A stretch of 64,000 nt of DNA, taken from Caballeronia fortuita (GTDB lineage: Bacteria; Pseudomonadota; Gammaproteobacteria; Burkholderiales; Burkholderiaceae). The translations under genes were made by a program, and so were the position numbers. Shown here piece by piece: positions 26,927 to 35,488 of this stretch (its first letter is position 1; each line of letters starts with the position of its first letter). Below the pieces are notes generated by a model. That model searched no databases. It was not told where the DNA came from and saw only the letters and a program-made list of their open reading frames with translations. The DNA lies in the NCBI RefSeq assembly GCF_001544835.2, contig NZ_FCNX02000009.1:124001-188000 (forward strand), in the 5' to 3' direction.

Positions 26927-27268
26927 GGCGACCCCGTCGTGAGTGGATGATGCGATTCTCCCGCCGACGCGCCTCTGTCAATCCTCCGAACAAGCCCTGA
27001 TTCCGGCCTCAATTCGTTTGTTGTGCGATCCCCGAGTGGCGGGGCGCCGCCGCGCAGGTCCGCGCACCAAGGCTTCGCCGTCTGCCGGACGGTAAAATCG
27101 CAAATCCGTCGATAAATAATCGGCCTTTTTTGCTGCGCGCTATGGGGTCATCCGCACGAAAAAACAACAGTTCCTACCCAAAAAGCAGACCAGAGCATCG
27201 TACGAATCGATAAGCGATCGTACGTTCATGCAAGAGCGGTAATTTTTTGCGGCACAGCAGGCAACGAT
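26927..27268. other. 342-bp divergent intergenic region
   Basis: No gene seen. It holds the promoter region of the aromatic amino-acid permease operon: AT-rich tracts (27110-27135, 27155-27180) and the dyad at 27199-27224. Confidence 0.55.
27199..27224. promoter_or_regulatory. inverted repeat upstream of aromatic amino-acid operon
   Basis: Left arm CGTACGAATCG (27199-27209), right arm CGATCGTACG (27215-27224): the arms pair as CGTACGA(A)TCG, 45 bp before the permease start. A plausible operator; the regulator is not in the window. Confidence 0.5.
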
Positions 27269-28645
27269 ATGGCTTCAGGCAACACGAACGCAGCACCTCA
27301 CACCGATTCATTGAAGCGCGGACTGAAAAGCCGCCACATCCAATTGATCGCGCTCGGCGGCGCGATCGGCACGGGTCTTTTTCTCGGCGTCGCGCAGACG
27401 ATCAGACTCGCCGGGCCATCCGTGCTGCTCGGCTACGCGATCGCCGGGCTGATGGCGTTCTTCATCATGCGGCAACTGGGCGAGATGATCGTCGACGAGC
27501 CGGTCGCGGGTTCCTTCAGCCATTTCGCCGACAAGTACTGGGGCCACGCCGCCGGCTTCATCTCCGGCTGGAATTACTGGGCCATTTACATTCTCGTGAG
27601 CATGGCGGAGCTGTCGGCGATCGGCATCTACATGCAGTACTGGTGGCCGGGATTGCCGACGTGGATATCGGCGCTCGCGTGCTTCGTGATCGTCAACGCG
27701 ATCAACCTGACGAGCGTGAAGTCCTACGGCGAGACGGAGTTCTGGTTCGCCATCGTGAAAGTGGCGGCGATCGTCGGCATGATTATCTTCGGCGGCTGGC
27801 TGCTCGCGTCGGGCAAGGCGGGGCCGGACGCGAGCGTCACGAACCTGTGGCGGCTCGGCGGCTTCTTTCCGAACGGCGTGCACGGGCTCGTGATGTCGAT
27901 GGCGGTCATCATGTTCTCGTTCGGCGGGCTGGAACTCGTCGGCATCACGGCGGCGGAGGCGGAAGACCCGTCGCGCAGTATTCCGCGTGCGACCAATCAG
28001 GTCATCTATCGCATCCTGATTTTCTATGTGGGCGCGCTCGCCGTGCTGCTGTCGCTGTATCCGTGGGACAAGGTCGCGACCGGCGGCAGCCCGTTCGTGC
28101 TGATTTTCCGCGAGATGAACAGCGCGCTCGTCGCCAATGTGCTCAACGTCATCGTGCTGACCGCCGCGCTCTCCGTGTACAACAGCGGCGTCTACGCGAA
28201 TAGCCGCATGCTCTACGGCCTCGCCCAGCAGGGCAACGCGCCCCGCGCGCTGCTGAAGGTGAGCGCGCGCGGCATTCCGCTCGCGGCGCTGGCGGTGTCG
28301 GCGCTGGTGACGGCGGCGTGCGTCGTCATCAACTATGTGATTCCGGGGCGCGCGTTCGGCCTGCTGATGGGCCTCGCGGTGTCGGCGCTCGTCATCAACT
28401 GGGCGATGATCTCCGTCATCCACCTCATGTTCCGCCGCCGCAAGCGCGCGACTGGCGAAACGACGTCGTTTCCGAGCTTCGGCCATCCGCTTTCGAATTA
28501 CGTCGTGCTCGCGTTTCTCGCGGGCATCGTCTGGGTGATGTACGCCATTGCCGACCTGCGTCTGTCCGTGTACCTGATCCCCGTATGGCTGGCCGTTCTC
28601 GGAATCGGCTACTATCTCAAGACTCGGGCCGCGCGCGCAGACTGA
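27269..28645 (+). CDS. amino acid permease, AroP/PheP-like
   Basis: APC-superfamily amino-acid:proton symporter, 458 residues, 12 helices, inner membrane. Family blocks: LKSRHIQLIALGGAIGTGLF, VAGSFSHFADKYWG, GFISGWNYW, and FSFGGLELVGITAAEAEDP. The amino acid transporter group includes AroP, PheP, ProY and GabP. Because the next gene (40 bp on) is an aromatic amino-acid transaminase, import of phenylalanine, tyrosine or tryptophan is the best inference. The ATG at 27269 is the first codon before a typical N-terminus. Confidence 0.88.
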   Translation: MASGNTNAAPHTDSLKRGLKSRHIQLIALGGAIGTGLFLGVAQTIRLAGPSVLLGYAIAGLMAFFIMRQLGEMIVDEPVAGSFSHFADKYWGHAAGFISGWNYWAIYILVSMAELSAIGIYMQYWWPGLPTWISALACFVIVNAINLTSVKSYGETEFWFAIVKVAAIVGMIIFGGWLLASGKAGPDASVTNLWRLGGFFPNGVHGLVMSMAVIMFSFGGLELVGITAAEAEDPSRSIPRATNQVIYRILIFYVGALAVLLSLYPWDKVATGGSPFVLIFREMNSALVANVLNVIVLTAALSVYNSGVYANSRMLYGLAQQGNAPRALLKVSARGIPLAALAVSALVTAACVVINYVIPGRAFGLLMGLAVSALVINWAMISVIHLMFRRRKRATGETTSFPSFGHPLSNYVVLAFLAGIVWVMYAIADLRLSVYLIPVWLAVLGIGYYLKTRAARAD

Positions 28646-28685
28646 CGCGGCCTCTTCTGCCGATCTCTCGTCCTCATACGTGACC

Positions 28686-29885
28686 ATGTTCGAACATATC
28701 GATGCCTATCCCGGCGACCCGATCCTCTCGCTGAACGAAAACTTCCAGAAGGACCCGCGCACCAGCAAGGTCAACCTGAGCATAGGCATCTACTTCGACG
28801 ACGAAGGCCGTCTGCCCGTGATGCAGGCCGTGCGCGAAGCCGAACTGTCGATCCTGAAGGATCTCGGCCCGAAGCCCTATCTGCCGATGGCCGGTTTCGC
28901 GCATTATCGCGACGCCGTGCAGGCGCTCGTCTTCGGCAACGACAGCCCCGCGCGCGCCGATGGCCGCATCGCCAGCGTGCAGACGCTCGGCGGTTCGGGC
29001 GCGCTGAAGGTCGGCGCGGATTTCATCAAGCGTTATTTCCCGAAGTCGCAAGTGTGGGTGAGCGATCCGACGTGGGAGAACCATCGTTTCATCTTCGAGC
29101 GCGCGGGCTTCGAGGTGAACACGTATCCGTACTACGACGAAGCCACCGGCGGCCTCCGGTTCGACGACATGCTCGCCGGCATCGACAAGCTGCCGGCGAA
29201 GAGCGTCGTCCTGCTGCACGCGTGCTGCCATAACCCGACGGGCGTCGATCTCGACGAGGCGCAATGGGTGAAGATGATCGACGTGCTGCAAGAGCGCGAT
29301 CTGCTGCCGTTCGTCGACATGGCGTATCAAGGCTTCGGCGCGGGCCTCGACGACGACGCGTTCGCCGTCCGCGAACTCGCGCGCCGTGGCGTGCCGGGGT
29401 TCATCGCCAATTCGTTCTCGAAGAATTTCTCGCTGTATGGCGAACGTTGCGGCGGCCTGCACGTGATCTGCGACGATGCCGCGCAAGCCGATCGCGTGCT
29501 CGGCCAGCTGACGAGCGCGGTGCGCGCGAACTATAGCAATCCGCCGACGCACGGCGCCAAGATCGTCACGCACGTGCTGAATACGCCGGAGCTGAAGGCG
29601 TCATGGGAACGGGAACTCGCGTCGATGTGCCAGCGCATCGCGCGTATGCGCCAGGCGATCCACGACGGCCTGAAGGACCACGTGCGCGGCGAAATGCTCA
29701 CGCGCTACGTGAAGCAGCGCGGCATGTTCACGTACACGGGACTCGTCGCGGAGCAGGCGGACCGGCTCAAGGAAGAATTCGGCGTCTATATCCTGCGCTC
29801 GGGCCGCATGTGCGTCGCGGGCCTGAACGACAGCAACGTGCAAATTGTCGCCGATGCCATCGGGCAAGTGCTCGCGGCAAAGTAA
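28686..29885 (+). CDS. tyrB: aromatic amino acid transaminase
   Basis: PLP-dependent fold type I aminotransferase, 399 residues, TyrB/AspC family: moves the amino group between aromatic amino acids (or aspartate) and 2-oxoglutarate. Features: FEHIDAYPGDPILSLNENF, HACCHNPTGVDL, and PLP Lys246 in NSFSKNFSLYGERCG. The first ATG of the conserved N-terminus is 28686; a GTG two codons earlier is less likely. It probably forms an operon with the upstream permease, giving uptake plus first catabolic step. A small exported-protein gene converges 4 bp after the stop. Confidence 0.93.
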   Translation: MFEHIDAYPGDPILSLNENFQKDPRTSKVNLSIGIYFDDEGRLPVMQAVREAELSILKDLGPKPYLPMAGFAHYRDAVQALVFGNDSPARADGRIASVQTLGGSGALKVGADFIKRYFPKSQVWVSDPTWENHRFIFERAGFEVNTYPYYDEATGGLRFDDMLAGIDKLPAKSVVLLHACCHNPTGVDLDEAQWVKMIDVLQERDLLPFVDMAYQGFGAGLDDDAFAVRELARRGVPGFIANSFSKNFSLYGERCGGLHVICDDAAQADRVLGQLTSAVRANYSNPPTHGAKIVTHVLNTPELKASWERELASMCQRIARMRQAIHDGLKDHVRGEMLTRYVKQRGMFTYTGLVAEQADRLKEEFGVYILRSGRMCVAGLNDSNVQIVADAIGQVLAAK

Positions 29886-29889
29886 ATCG

Positions 29890-30267
29890 CTACATCGCGG
29901 GACAGGACAGCACTTTCTGCGGCGGCAGGCTGCCCGGTCCCGTGTCGACTTTCGTGCCGCGCGGCGGCGTCAGGATGAGCCGCACGGCGCTCGTGCCTTC
30001 GTTCGCGAGCACGTAGACATCGCCGCTACCTTCCGGCTGCCAGTACACGTGATACACCTCGCCGTCCTTGTAGACATGCAGCGCGCCGTGCCGCACGGCG
30101 CCGCCTCGCCAGAAATTCACGCTTTCCCCTTCGCGCAGCGTGATCATGCCGTCCTGCCCGTTCGTTGCGCTTTCGAGCGTGCCGCAGACGGCGTCGTCGG
30201 CGCGGGCGTGCGTGCAGACAGCCAGCGCCGCCGCGCATAGAAACATCGTTTCGCGATTCATCGGCAT
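29890..30267 (-). CDS. exported hypothetical protein
   Basis: 125 residues with a signal peptide (MFLCAAALAVCTHARA). The mature part has two Cys near its ends (AVCGTL, VLSCPAM) that could form a disulfide, and a strand-rich centre (ESVNFWRGGAVRHGALHVYK). GGAG lies 5 bases before the ATG at 30267. No family recognised; convergent with tyrB. Confidence 0.7.
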   Translation of the reverse strand: MPMNRETMFLCAAALAVCTHARADDAVCGTLESATNGQDGMITLREGESVNFWRGGAVRHGALHVYKDGEVYHVYWQPEGSGDVYVLANEGTSAVRLILTPPRGTKVDTGPGSLPPQKVLSCPAM

Positions 30268-30384
30268 TTCGACTCCCAAGGAAAAAGCGCGTGCGCCGTG
30301 CCGCGCTCGTCGCAAGATATGCGCCGACGTTCCGCCGCGCGTGTGCTACTTTGAAAGAAGCAGCCTTCGACCGTGGAGGATGTC

Positions 30385-30633
30385 ATGACTGTCATCGCAC
30401 CGGACGAGCGGGCGGATTTCGTTGCGATACTCGCGCGGCATCGGCTCGAGGAGAGCGATTTTCTCGTGCAGGAAGGCGGCGCGTCCGATGTCGTGGACGA
30501 TGTATATCCGCTTCAGGGCGTAGTCACCATCACGCGACGTTCCACGCTGAAGGAACGCGAATATCGCATCGGACACGGCACGCAATGGACTGCCGCGTTC
30601 GGAAAGGATCTGAACAAGGGCGTGTTCAACTGA
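30385..30633 (+). CDS. hypothetical protein
   Basis: 82 residues, soluble, acidic N-terminal half (APDERADFVAILARHRLEES) and a strand-like end (VVTITRRSTLKEREYRIGHG). GGAGG 5 bases before the ATG at 30385 supports the start. No family recognised. The next small gene starts 52 bp later in the same direction. Confidence 0.65.
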   Translation: MTVIAPDERADFVAILARHRLEESDFLVQEGGASDVVDDVYPLQGVVTITRRSTLKEREYRIGHGTQWTAAFGKDLNKGVFN

Positions 30634-30685
30634 ACGGACGCGTCCATGCAGCTTTTTTCACGCACTTTTTGAAGCGGAGCAGCCG

Positions 30686-31009
30686 ATGAGACCGACCGAG
30701 TTCAAATCGTTCAAGGCGCATGTCGCGATGCTGCTGCGCGATCTGCCGCGCGGCGTGACGGCCGATCTCACCGATGTCGCGGTCGCGTACTGGAACGGCA
30801 CGCAAGTGGTTGGCGCGTATCTGCGCGACAACGGCCGTATCGACGAAGACTTCGACTTCGACGAAAACGCCTGGGCCAACTGGCGCGAAGAATTCCTGAC
30901 GTGGTTCGATGCGCCGCGCTTCTCCGAGCGCGCCGATCTGAAGGCGGCGTTCGTCGCCGGCGTCATGCCCGCACGAGCACACGGCGGACTCTGGCCGCGC
31001 TCTTTCTGA
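30686..31009 (+). CDS. hypothetical protein
   Basis: 107 residues, soluble, acidic centre (RIDEDFDFDENAWANWREEF). GGAGC before the ATG. I do not recognise a family; similar short proteins of unknown role occur in Burkholderiaceae. It precedes the PQQ dehydrogenase by 177 bp without obvious link. Confidence 0.65.
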   Translation: MRPTEFKSFKAHVAMLLRDLPRGVTADLTDVAVAYWNGTQVVGAYLRDNGRIDEDFDFDENAWANWREEFLTWFDAPRFSERADLKAAFVAGVMPARAHGGLWPRSF

Positions 31010-31186
31010 GATTTTTGCGGCGCGAGCAGGCCTCTTCGCGCGGAAAGTCATCTGTAAGCACGCCCCGCACGCAATTTCTCTCTGCCGAACGGCACAGCGA
31101 TTGCTGCCTCCCACGACGCGACAACGTCCGAACCACGACCGTGAGCCGGCCGTGTTCCGCATTTCATCGTCACGGAGGAATTCAGC

Positions 31187-33697
31187 ATGGCTGTCAACGG
31201 AAGACTCAATCCGCTCACACTTTTCACGGCCATCGCGTTCATCGTCATCGGCGTGGTGCTGGCGGCAGGCGGCGCCTATCTCGTCTCGCTGAAAGGATCG
31301 TGGTACTACGTGATCGCGGGCGCGGCCATCATCCTGACGGGCCTGCTGCTGTTGATTCGCCGGCGTTCCGCGCTGGTGCTCTTTGCGCTGATGCTGTTCG
31401 GCTCGACCATCTGGGCCGTCTTCGAAGTGCACTTCGATTTCTGGCAACTGATGCCGCGCCTGTGGATCTGGCTGCTGCTCGCGATCTGGCTGCTGATGCC
31501 GTTCGTGCACAGCGGTGCGCTATTCGGGCCGCCTTCTACCGCGCGCGCGGCGCGCACCCCGCTTGCCGCCGCGATCATCATCGTGCTGCTGCTCGGCGCC
31601 GGCACTTTCTTCAACGATACCCACGACACGCCGGGACGCATCGACGTGAATGTCGCCGCCGATGCCAATCAGCCCGATGCCAACGCCGCGACCGGCCGCG
31701 CACCGGGCGACTGGATCGATTATGGCGGCTCGCCGCTCGCGCAACGCTACGTGCCGCTCGCGCAGATCACGCCGGAGAACGCGCATCAGTTGAAAGTGGC
31801 GTGGACGTATCGCACCGGCGACATGCCGGGCGCCGACGATCCCACAGAAACCACCGACGAGAACACGCCGCTCAAGGTCGGCGACACGATCTTCCTGTGC
31901 ACGCCGCACAGCAAGGTGATCGCGCTTGATGCCGCGAGCGGCAAGGAAAAGTGGCGTTACGATCCGCAGATCCAGAGCCCGGTCGGGTTCAAGCACTGGG
32001 AGCATATGACTTGCCGGGGCGTCGCTTATTACGATGCGGCAATGCATCCGATGCCGGCGGCGGCCGCATCCGATGTGACCGCGGCTTCCGCTCCCGTCGA
32101 CGCCAGCGCGCCGTCCGCGGCGGATACAGCGTCCGCGCCCGCCGAAGCCTCCGCGCCCGTGCAGACGCCCGCACAGACCACGGCGCAGGCCGAGTGCCCG
32201 CATCGCCTTTTCCTGCCGACCGCGGATGCGCGCCTGATCGCGCTCGACGCCGACACCGGCAAGACGTGCGCAAGCTTCGGCAAGAACGGCGCGGTCGATC
32301 TGCGCGCGAACATCGGCCCGTTCACGCCGGGCGGCTATTACTCGACATCGCCGCCGGCGGTGTTTCGCAACCTCGTGATCGTCGGCGGCCATGTGACCGA
32401 CAACGAATCGAACAACGAGCCGTCGGGCGTGATCCGCGCGTTCGATGTCAACGACGGCCATCTCGTCTGGAATTGGGACCCGGGCAACCCGGACGCCACC
32501 GAGCCGATCGCGCCGGGCGGCACCTACGTGCGCAACTCGCCGAACATGTGGTCGATGTTCAGCGTCGATGAGAAGCGCGGCATGATCTATCTGCCGATGG
32601 GCAATCAGACGCCCGATCAGTGGGGCGGTCAACGCACGCCGCAGGCCGAGAAGTTCGCGGCGGGCCTTGTCGCACTCGATGGCGCGACGGGCAAGCTGCG
32701 CTGGAACTATCAGTTCACGCATCACGATCTGTGGGATATGGATGTCGGCGGGCAGCCGACGCTCGTCGATCTGCAGACGGCGCAAGGCACGCAGCCGGCG
32801 GTGATCGCGTCCACGAAACAGGGCAGCATCTACGTGCTGAACCGCGAAACCGGCCAGCCGATCGTGCCAATCAGCGAAGTCGCGGTGCCGGGCGGCGCGG
32901 CGAAGGGCGATCGCACGTCGCCGACGCAGGCGGTCTCCGCGCTCAACTTCAATCCGCCGCGCGTGAAGGAAGCCGACATGTGGGGCACGACGCCGTTCGA
33001 TCAGCTCTGGTGCCGCATCAAGTTCAAGAGCTTGCGCTATGACGGACCGTTTACGCCGCCGTCGGAACAGGGAACGCTCGTGTTCCCCGGCAACTTCGGC
33101 GTGTTCGACTGGGGCGGCATATCGGTCGATCCGGTGCGGCAGATTTTGATCGCGAATCCGGACTACATGGCTTTCACGTCGAAGCTGATTCCGCGCGACA
33201 AGATTCCGGAAGAGAACGGCGAGAAGAAGGGCAGCGAGACGAGCGGCATCAAGCTCGCGCGCGGCACGCCGTTCGGCTACGAGATCAGCGCGTTTCTTTC
33301 ACCGCTCGGCATTCCGTGCCAGGCGCCGCCGTGGGGTTACATGGCGGGCGTCGATCTGCGCACGCAGAAGATCGCGTGGATGCACAAGAACGGCACGATC
33401 GTCGATAGCGCGCCGTTGCCGATTCCGATGCCGCTGGGCGTGCCGAGCCTCGGCGGGACGATCGTGACGGCGGGCGGCGTAGCGTTCCTGACGGGCACGC
33501 TCGATCAGTACGTGCGCGCCTACGACGTGCGCGACGGCAAGAAGCTGTGGCAAGCGCGTCTGCCAGCGGGCGGTCAGGCCACGCCGATGAGTTATGCCGA
33601 CGCGAGCGGCAAGCAGTACGTGCTCGTGACGGCGGGCGGTCACGGTTCGCTCGGCACGAAGGCCGGCGATTATGTGATCGCTTATACGCTGCAGTAG
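31187..33697 (+). CDS. membrane-bound PQQ-dependent dehydrogenase, glucose/quinate/shikimate family
   Basis: Quinoprotein that oxidises glucose to gluconolactone, or quinate/shikimate in some members, at the periplasmic face and passes electrons to ubiquinone. 836 residues against about 796 for E. coli Gcd. Five N-terminal helices (about 10-145) then an eight-blade propeller: PGDWIDYGGSPLAQRYVPL, NSPNMWSMFSVDEKRG, YLPMGNQTPDQWGG, HHDLWDMDVGGQPTL, WGTTPFDQLWCRI, and LPAGGQATPMSY. An extra 40-residue Ala/Ser/Pro-rich stretch lies at about residues 287-327. Glucose is the commonest substrate; the quinate/shikimate-like genes at 23.3-26.4 kb make the alternative worth keeping. PQQ synthesis genes are not in the window. 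Confidence 0.93.
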   Translation: MAVNGRLNPLTLFTAIAFIVIGVVLAAGGAYLVSLKGSWYYVIAGAAIILTGLLLLIRRRSALVLFALMLFGSTIWAVFEVHFDFWQLMPRLWIWLLLAIWLLMPFVHSGALFGPPSTARAARTPLAAAIIIVLLLGAGTFFNDTHDTPGRIDVNVAADANQPDANAATGRAPGDWIDYGGSPLAQRYVPLAQITPENAHQLKVAWTYRTGDMPGADDPTETTDENTPLKVGDTIFLCTPHSKVIALDAASGKEKWRYDPQIQSPVGFKHWEHMTCRGVAYYDAAMHPMPAAAASDVTAASAPVDASAPSAADTASAPAEASAPVQTPAQTTAQAECPHRLFLPTADARLIALDADTGKTCASFGKNGAVDLRANIGPFTPGGYYSTSPPAVFRNLVIVGGHVTDNESNNEPSGVIRAFDVNDGHLVWNWDPGNPDATEPIAPGGTYVRNSPNMWSMFSVDEKRGMIYLPMGNQTPDQWGGQRTPQAEKFAAGLVALDGATGKLRWNYQFTHHDLWDMDVGGQPTLVDLQTAQGTQPAVIASTKQGSIYVLNRETGQPIVPISEVAVPGGAAKGDRTSPTQAVSALNFNPPRVKEADMWGTTPFDQLWCRIKFKSLRYDGPFTPPSEQGTLVFPGNFGVFDWGGISVDPVRQILIANPDYMAFTSKLIPRDKIPEENGEKKGSETSGIKLARGTPFGYEISAFLSPLGIPCQAPPWGYMAGVDLRTQKIAWMHKNGTIVDSAPLPIPMPLGVPSLGGTIVTAGGVAFLTGTLDQYVRAYDVRDGKKLWQARLPAGGQATPMSYADASGKQYVLVTAGGHGSLGTKAGDYVIAYTLQ

Positions 33698-33703
33698 GCT
33701 CGA

Positions 33704-33728
33704 AGGCGCGGGACCTTGGCCCGCGCCT
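33704..33728. terminator. hairpin between convergent genes
   Basis: AGGCGCGGG, 7-base loop, CCCGCGCCT, a perfect 9-bp stem 6 bp after the PQQ dehydrogenase stop and before the end of the convergent 40-residue gene. No T-run follows on either strand. Confidence 0.7.
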
Positions 33729-33740
33729 GCGTTGCGTGCT

Positions 33741-33863
33741 TCAAGCGCGGCGATATGCTTCGGCCATCAACGCGCTTACTTTGGCGCGCGTCTTGAGCGC
33801 GTCGCGGAACGTGGCGACGATGAAGGAAACGAGCGCGATCGGCGTGGCGGCGATGATTCCCAT
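33741..33863 (-). CDS. 40-residue protein with hydrophobic N-terminus
   Basis: MGIIAATPIALVSFIVATF, then a basic/amphipathic tail ending in MAEAYRRA. AAGGAG 7 bases before the ATG is a textbook ribosome site, which is the main evidence that this short frame is real. No family recognised. Upstream sequence is unusually AT-rich for the window and carries CTAGGGTAA / CTAGGTAA direct repeats (33878-33897). Membrane-associated peptide is a reasonable guess. Confidence 0.6.
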   Translation of the reverse strand: MGIIAATPIALVSFIVATFRDALKTRAKVSALMAEAYRRA

Positions 33864-34029
33864 GACTGGCTCCTTACTAGGGTAACTAACTAGGTAATAA
33901 CCCTGAGATTACCACAATATGACGCGTTGCAACAAATCGCATGGCGAAATTGACCGTGCGCAAAATTGGCGACGCTGATGGGGCGAGCCGGGAAAATCGT
34001 CGCGGGAACGGTCATCCAACCGTGTTAAA

Positions 34030-34145
34030 GTCACGTTTCTTCGCTGGGGAGTAGCCGGCTTTTCCGCAACGGAAAAGCGCTCATGTCAACACGCTCGGTC
34101 GTACGGACCGTGGCATGAGCAGCCATCACAGGTTGGCAAGACCAT
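34030..34145 (+). ncRNA. yybP-ykoY manganese riboswitch
   Basis: Leader of mntP. The two conserved sequence anchors of the class are present: GGGGAGTAGCC at 34046-34056 and, distal, GGCAAGACC-type closing sequence at 34135-34143. Between them lie a hairpin CTTTTCCG/CGGAAAAG and an arm GCTCATG ... GCATGAGC enclosing TCAACACGCTCGG. This class binds Mn2+ and turns on efflux pump genes, here mntP 70 bp downstream, which fits exactly. Confidence 0.9.
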
Positions 34146-34183
34146 CGACAGAACTCGCGACCGGTCGGGCGCGCGTTCTGTCG
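34146..34183 (+). promoter_or_regulatory. hairpin after the riboswitch, probable expression platform
   Basis: CGACAGAAC (34146-34154) pairs perfectly with GTTCTGTCG (34175-34183) across a 20-base GC-rich loop. It directly follows the aptamer and ends 30 bases before the mntP ATG, whose ribosome site is weak. There is only a short T-rich tail (GTTTCATCTT), so control by alternative folding over the translation start, or weak termination, are both possible. Confidence 0.55.
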
Positions 34184-34213
34184 TTTCATCTTGCCCGACC
34201 AGAGCGCTACTCG

Positions 34214-34783
34214 ATGAATCTCGCTTCCACGATTTTTCTTGCCTTCGCCATGTCCACCGACGCATTCGCCGCCGCCGTCGGCAAGGGCGCGACCCTGCAC
34301 AAGCCGCGCATCGCGGAAGCGTTGAAGACCGGCGTGATCTTCGGCGTGATCGAGGCGTTGACGCCGCTCGTCGGCTGGGCGCTCGGCCGCGCCGCCGCGC
34401 AATACGTGACCGCGTGGGATCACTGGATCGCGTTCGGGCTGCTGTTCCTGCTCGGCGCGCGCATGATCCGCGAAGGCTTCAGCAGCGCGGGCCACGAAGA
34501 AGAAAAGCCCAACTCGCATTCGTTCTGGGTGCTTGCGCTCACCGGTTTCGCAACGAGCATCGACGCGATGGCGGTCGGCGCGGGCCTCGCCTTCATCGAC
34601 GTCGATATCTTTTCGACGGCCGCGACCATCGGCTTCGCGACGATGCTCATGGTGACGATCGGCGTGATGGTCGGCCGCCTCGTCGGCGCGACGATCGGCA
34701 AGCGCGCGGAGATCGTCGGCGGGCTGATTCTGATCGGCGTAGGCAGCGTCATTCTGGCCGAGCACCTCGGCTATCTGCACTGA
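34214..34783 (+). CDS. mntP: manganese efflux pump MntP
   Basis: Inner-membrane Mn2+ exporter, 189 residues, six helices in two related halves. Conserved acidic metal-path residues: Asp16 in [16 protein letters not shown] and the matching Asp in [18 protein letters not shown]. The ATG at 34214 gives the standard N-terminus [14 protein letters not shown]; longer frames run back into the riboswitch and are not protein. Expression should rise with Mn2+ through the yybP-ykoY leader. Its last 35 bp overlap the convergent gene on the other strand. Confidence 0.95.
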   Translation: MNLASTIFLAFAMSTDAFAAAVGKGATLHKPRIAEALKTGVIFGVIEALTPLVGWALGRAAAQYVTAWDHWIAFGLLFLLGARMIREGFSSAGHEEEKPNSHSFWVLALTGFATSIDAMAVGAGLAFIDVDIFSTAATIGFATMLMVTIGVMVGRLVGATIGKRAEIVGGLILIGVGSVILAEHLGYLH

Positions 34784-35186
34784 GCACGCGCGCCTTGCCG
34801 CCGCGCGGCGTGAAGATCGCGAGCGCGGCGGCGACGATGAAAAGCGCGGGGACATCGCCTGTCAGGTGGCCGAAATGTCCCGCGCCGCCGAACGATTGCA
34901 CGGCCATGATTGCGCCGTGCACGATGCTCGACCAGACCGTGAACCAGATGAGGCTCAAATGCTTCATCGGGTCGCGCGATGCGATGAGCAAAAACACGCC
35001 GAGCGTCGCGTAAATGCCGACGATCATCAGCGCGTATTCCGACAGGCCCGCGTGGTCCGCGTGGCCGGATTCCCACGCCCATCCGGAAGGCCAGAAAAGC
35101 ATCAGCGGATAGAGCGCGAACAGCGCGATCAGCCCAACGACCACGAGCACGATGCGCAAACAGGCGAGACGGTGGACCTCGTTCAT
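34749..35186 (-). CDS. small four-helix membrane protein (DUF6632-like)
   Basis: 145 residues, about four transmembrane helices ([43 protein letters not shown] region; [14 protein letters not shown]) with motif [22 protein letters not shown] between helices 2 and 3, like small membrane proteins annotated as DUF6632. AAGGAG lies 7 bases before the ATG. Its 3' end overlaps that of mntP by 35 bp in convergent orientation. Function unknown. Confidence 0.78.
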   Translation of the reverse strand: MNEVHRLACLRIVLVVVGLIALFALYPLMLFWPSGWAWESGHADHAGLSEYALMIVGIYATLGVFLLIASRDPMKHLSLIWFTVWSSIVHGAIMAVQSFGGAGHFGHLTGDVPALFIVAAALAIFTPRGGKARVLSADSRGARPE

Positions 35187-35488
35187 GGCGGCTCCTTCGG
35201 CGGCGCGGCATCAGCGCAAAGATACCGCGAGCGCGCTTGTCAGGCCATTGGCGGCGGCAGGATCATCGACCAAAAATAACGACAAATGAAATAACAGCCA
35301 CTGGCTTTTGATCGATACGATTCCTTGATCCACTGCTTTCGGTCAAAAATCCAGCACGTCATGCCACGTCCGATTTCCGCGCGCATCGATCATGTGCGCG
35401 CTCGCGCGGCGCGTGCCGTTCAGCATCGATTCGGGTGTATCGAACCGGGCGCAAGCGCATCCCGCTCGAGCCTGCATCGCGCGCTCGA
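35187..35488. other. 302-bp intergenic region
   Basis: I see no gene. An AT-rich stretch (35270-35350) upstream of the membrane-protein gene could hold its promoter; the remainder toward the MocR gene is GC-rich with no clear terminator. Confidence 0.5.

Larger units (their letters stand above)
33864..34213. other. 350-bp region: AT-rich promoter area and mntP leader
   Basis: Left part is an AT-rich divergent promoter zone (33871-33960) for the 40-residue gene and the mntP leader RNA. Right part is the mntP leader with its riboswitch (34030-34145) and a following hairpin (34146-34183). No other gene seen. Confidence 0.6.
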
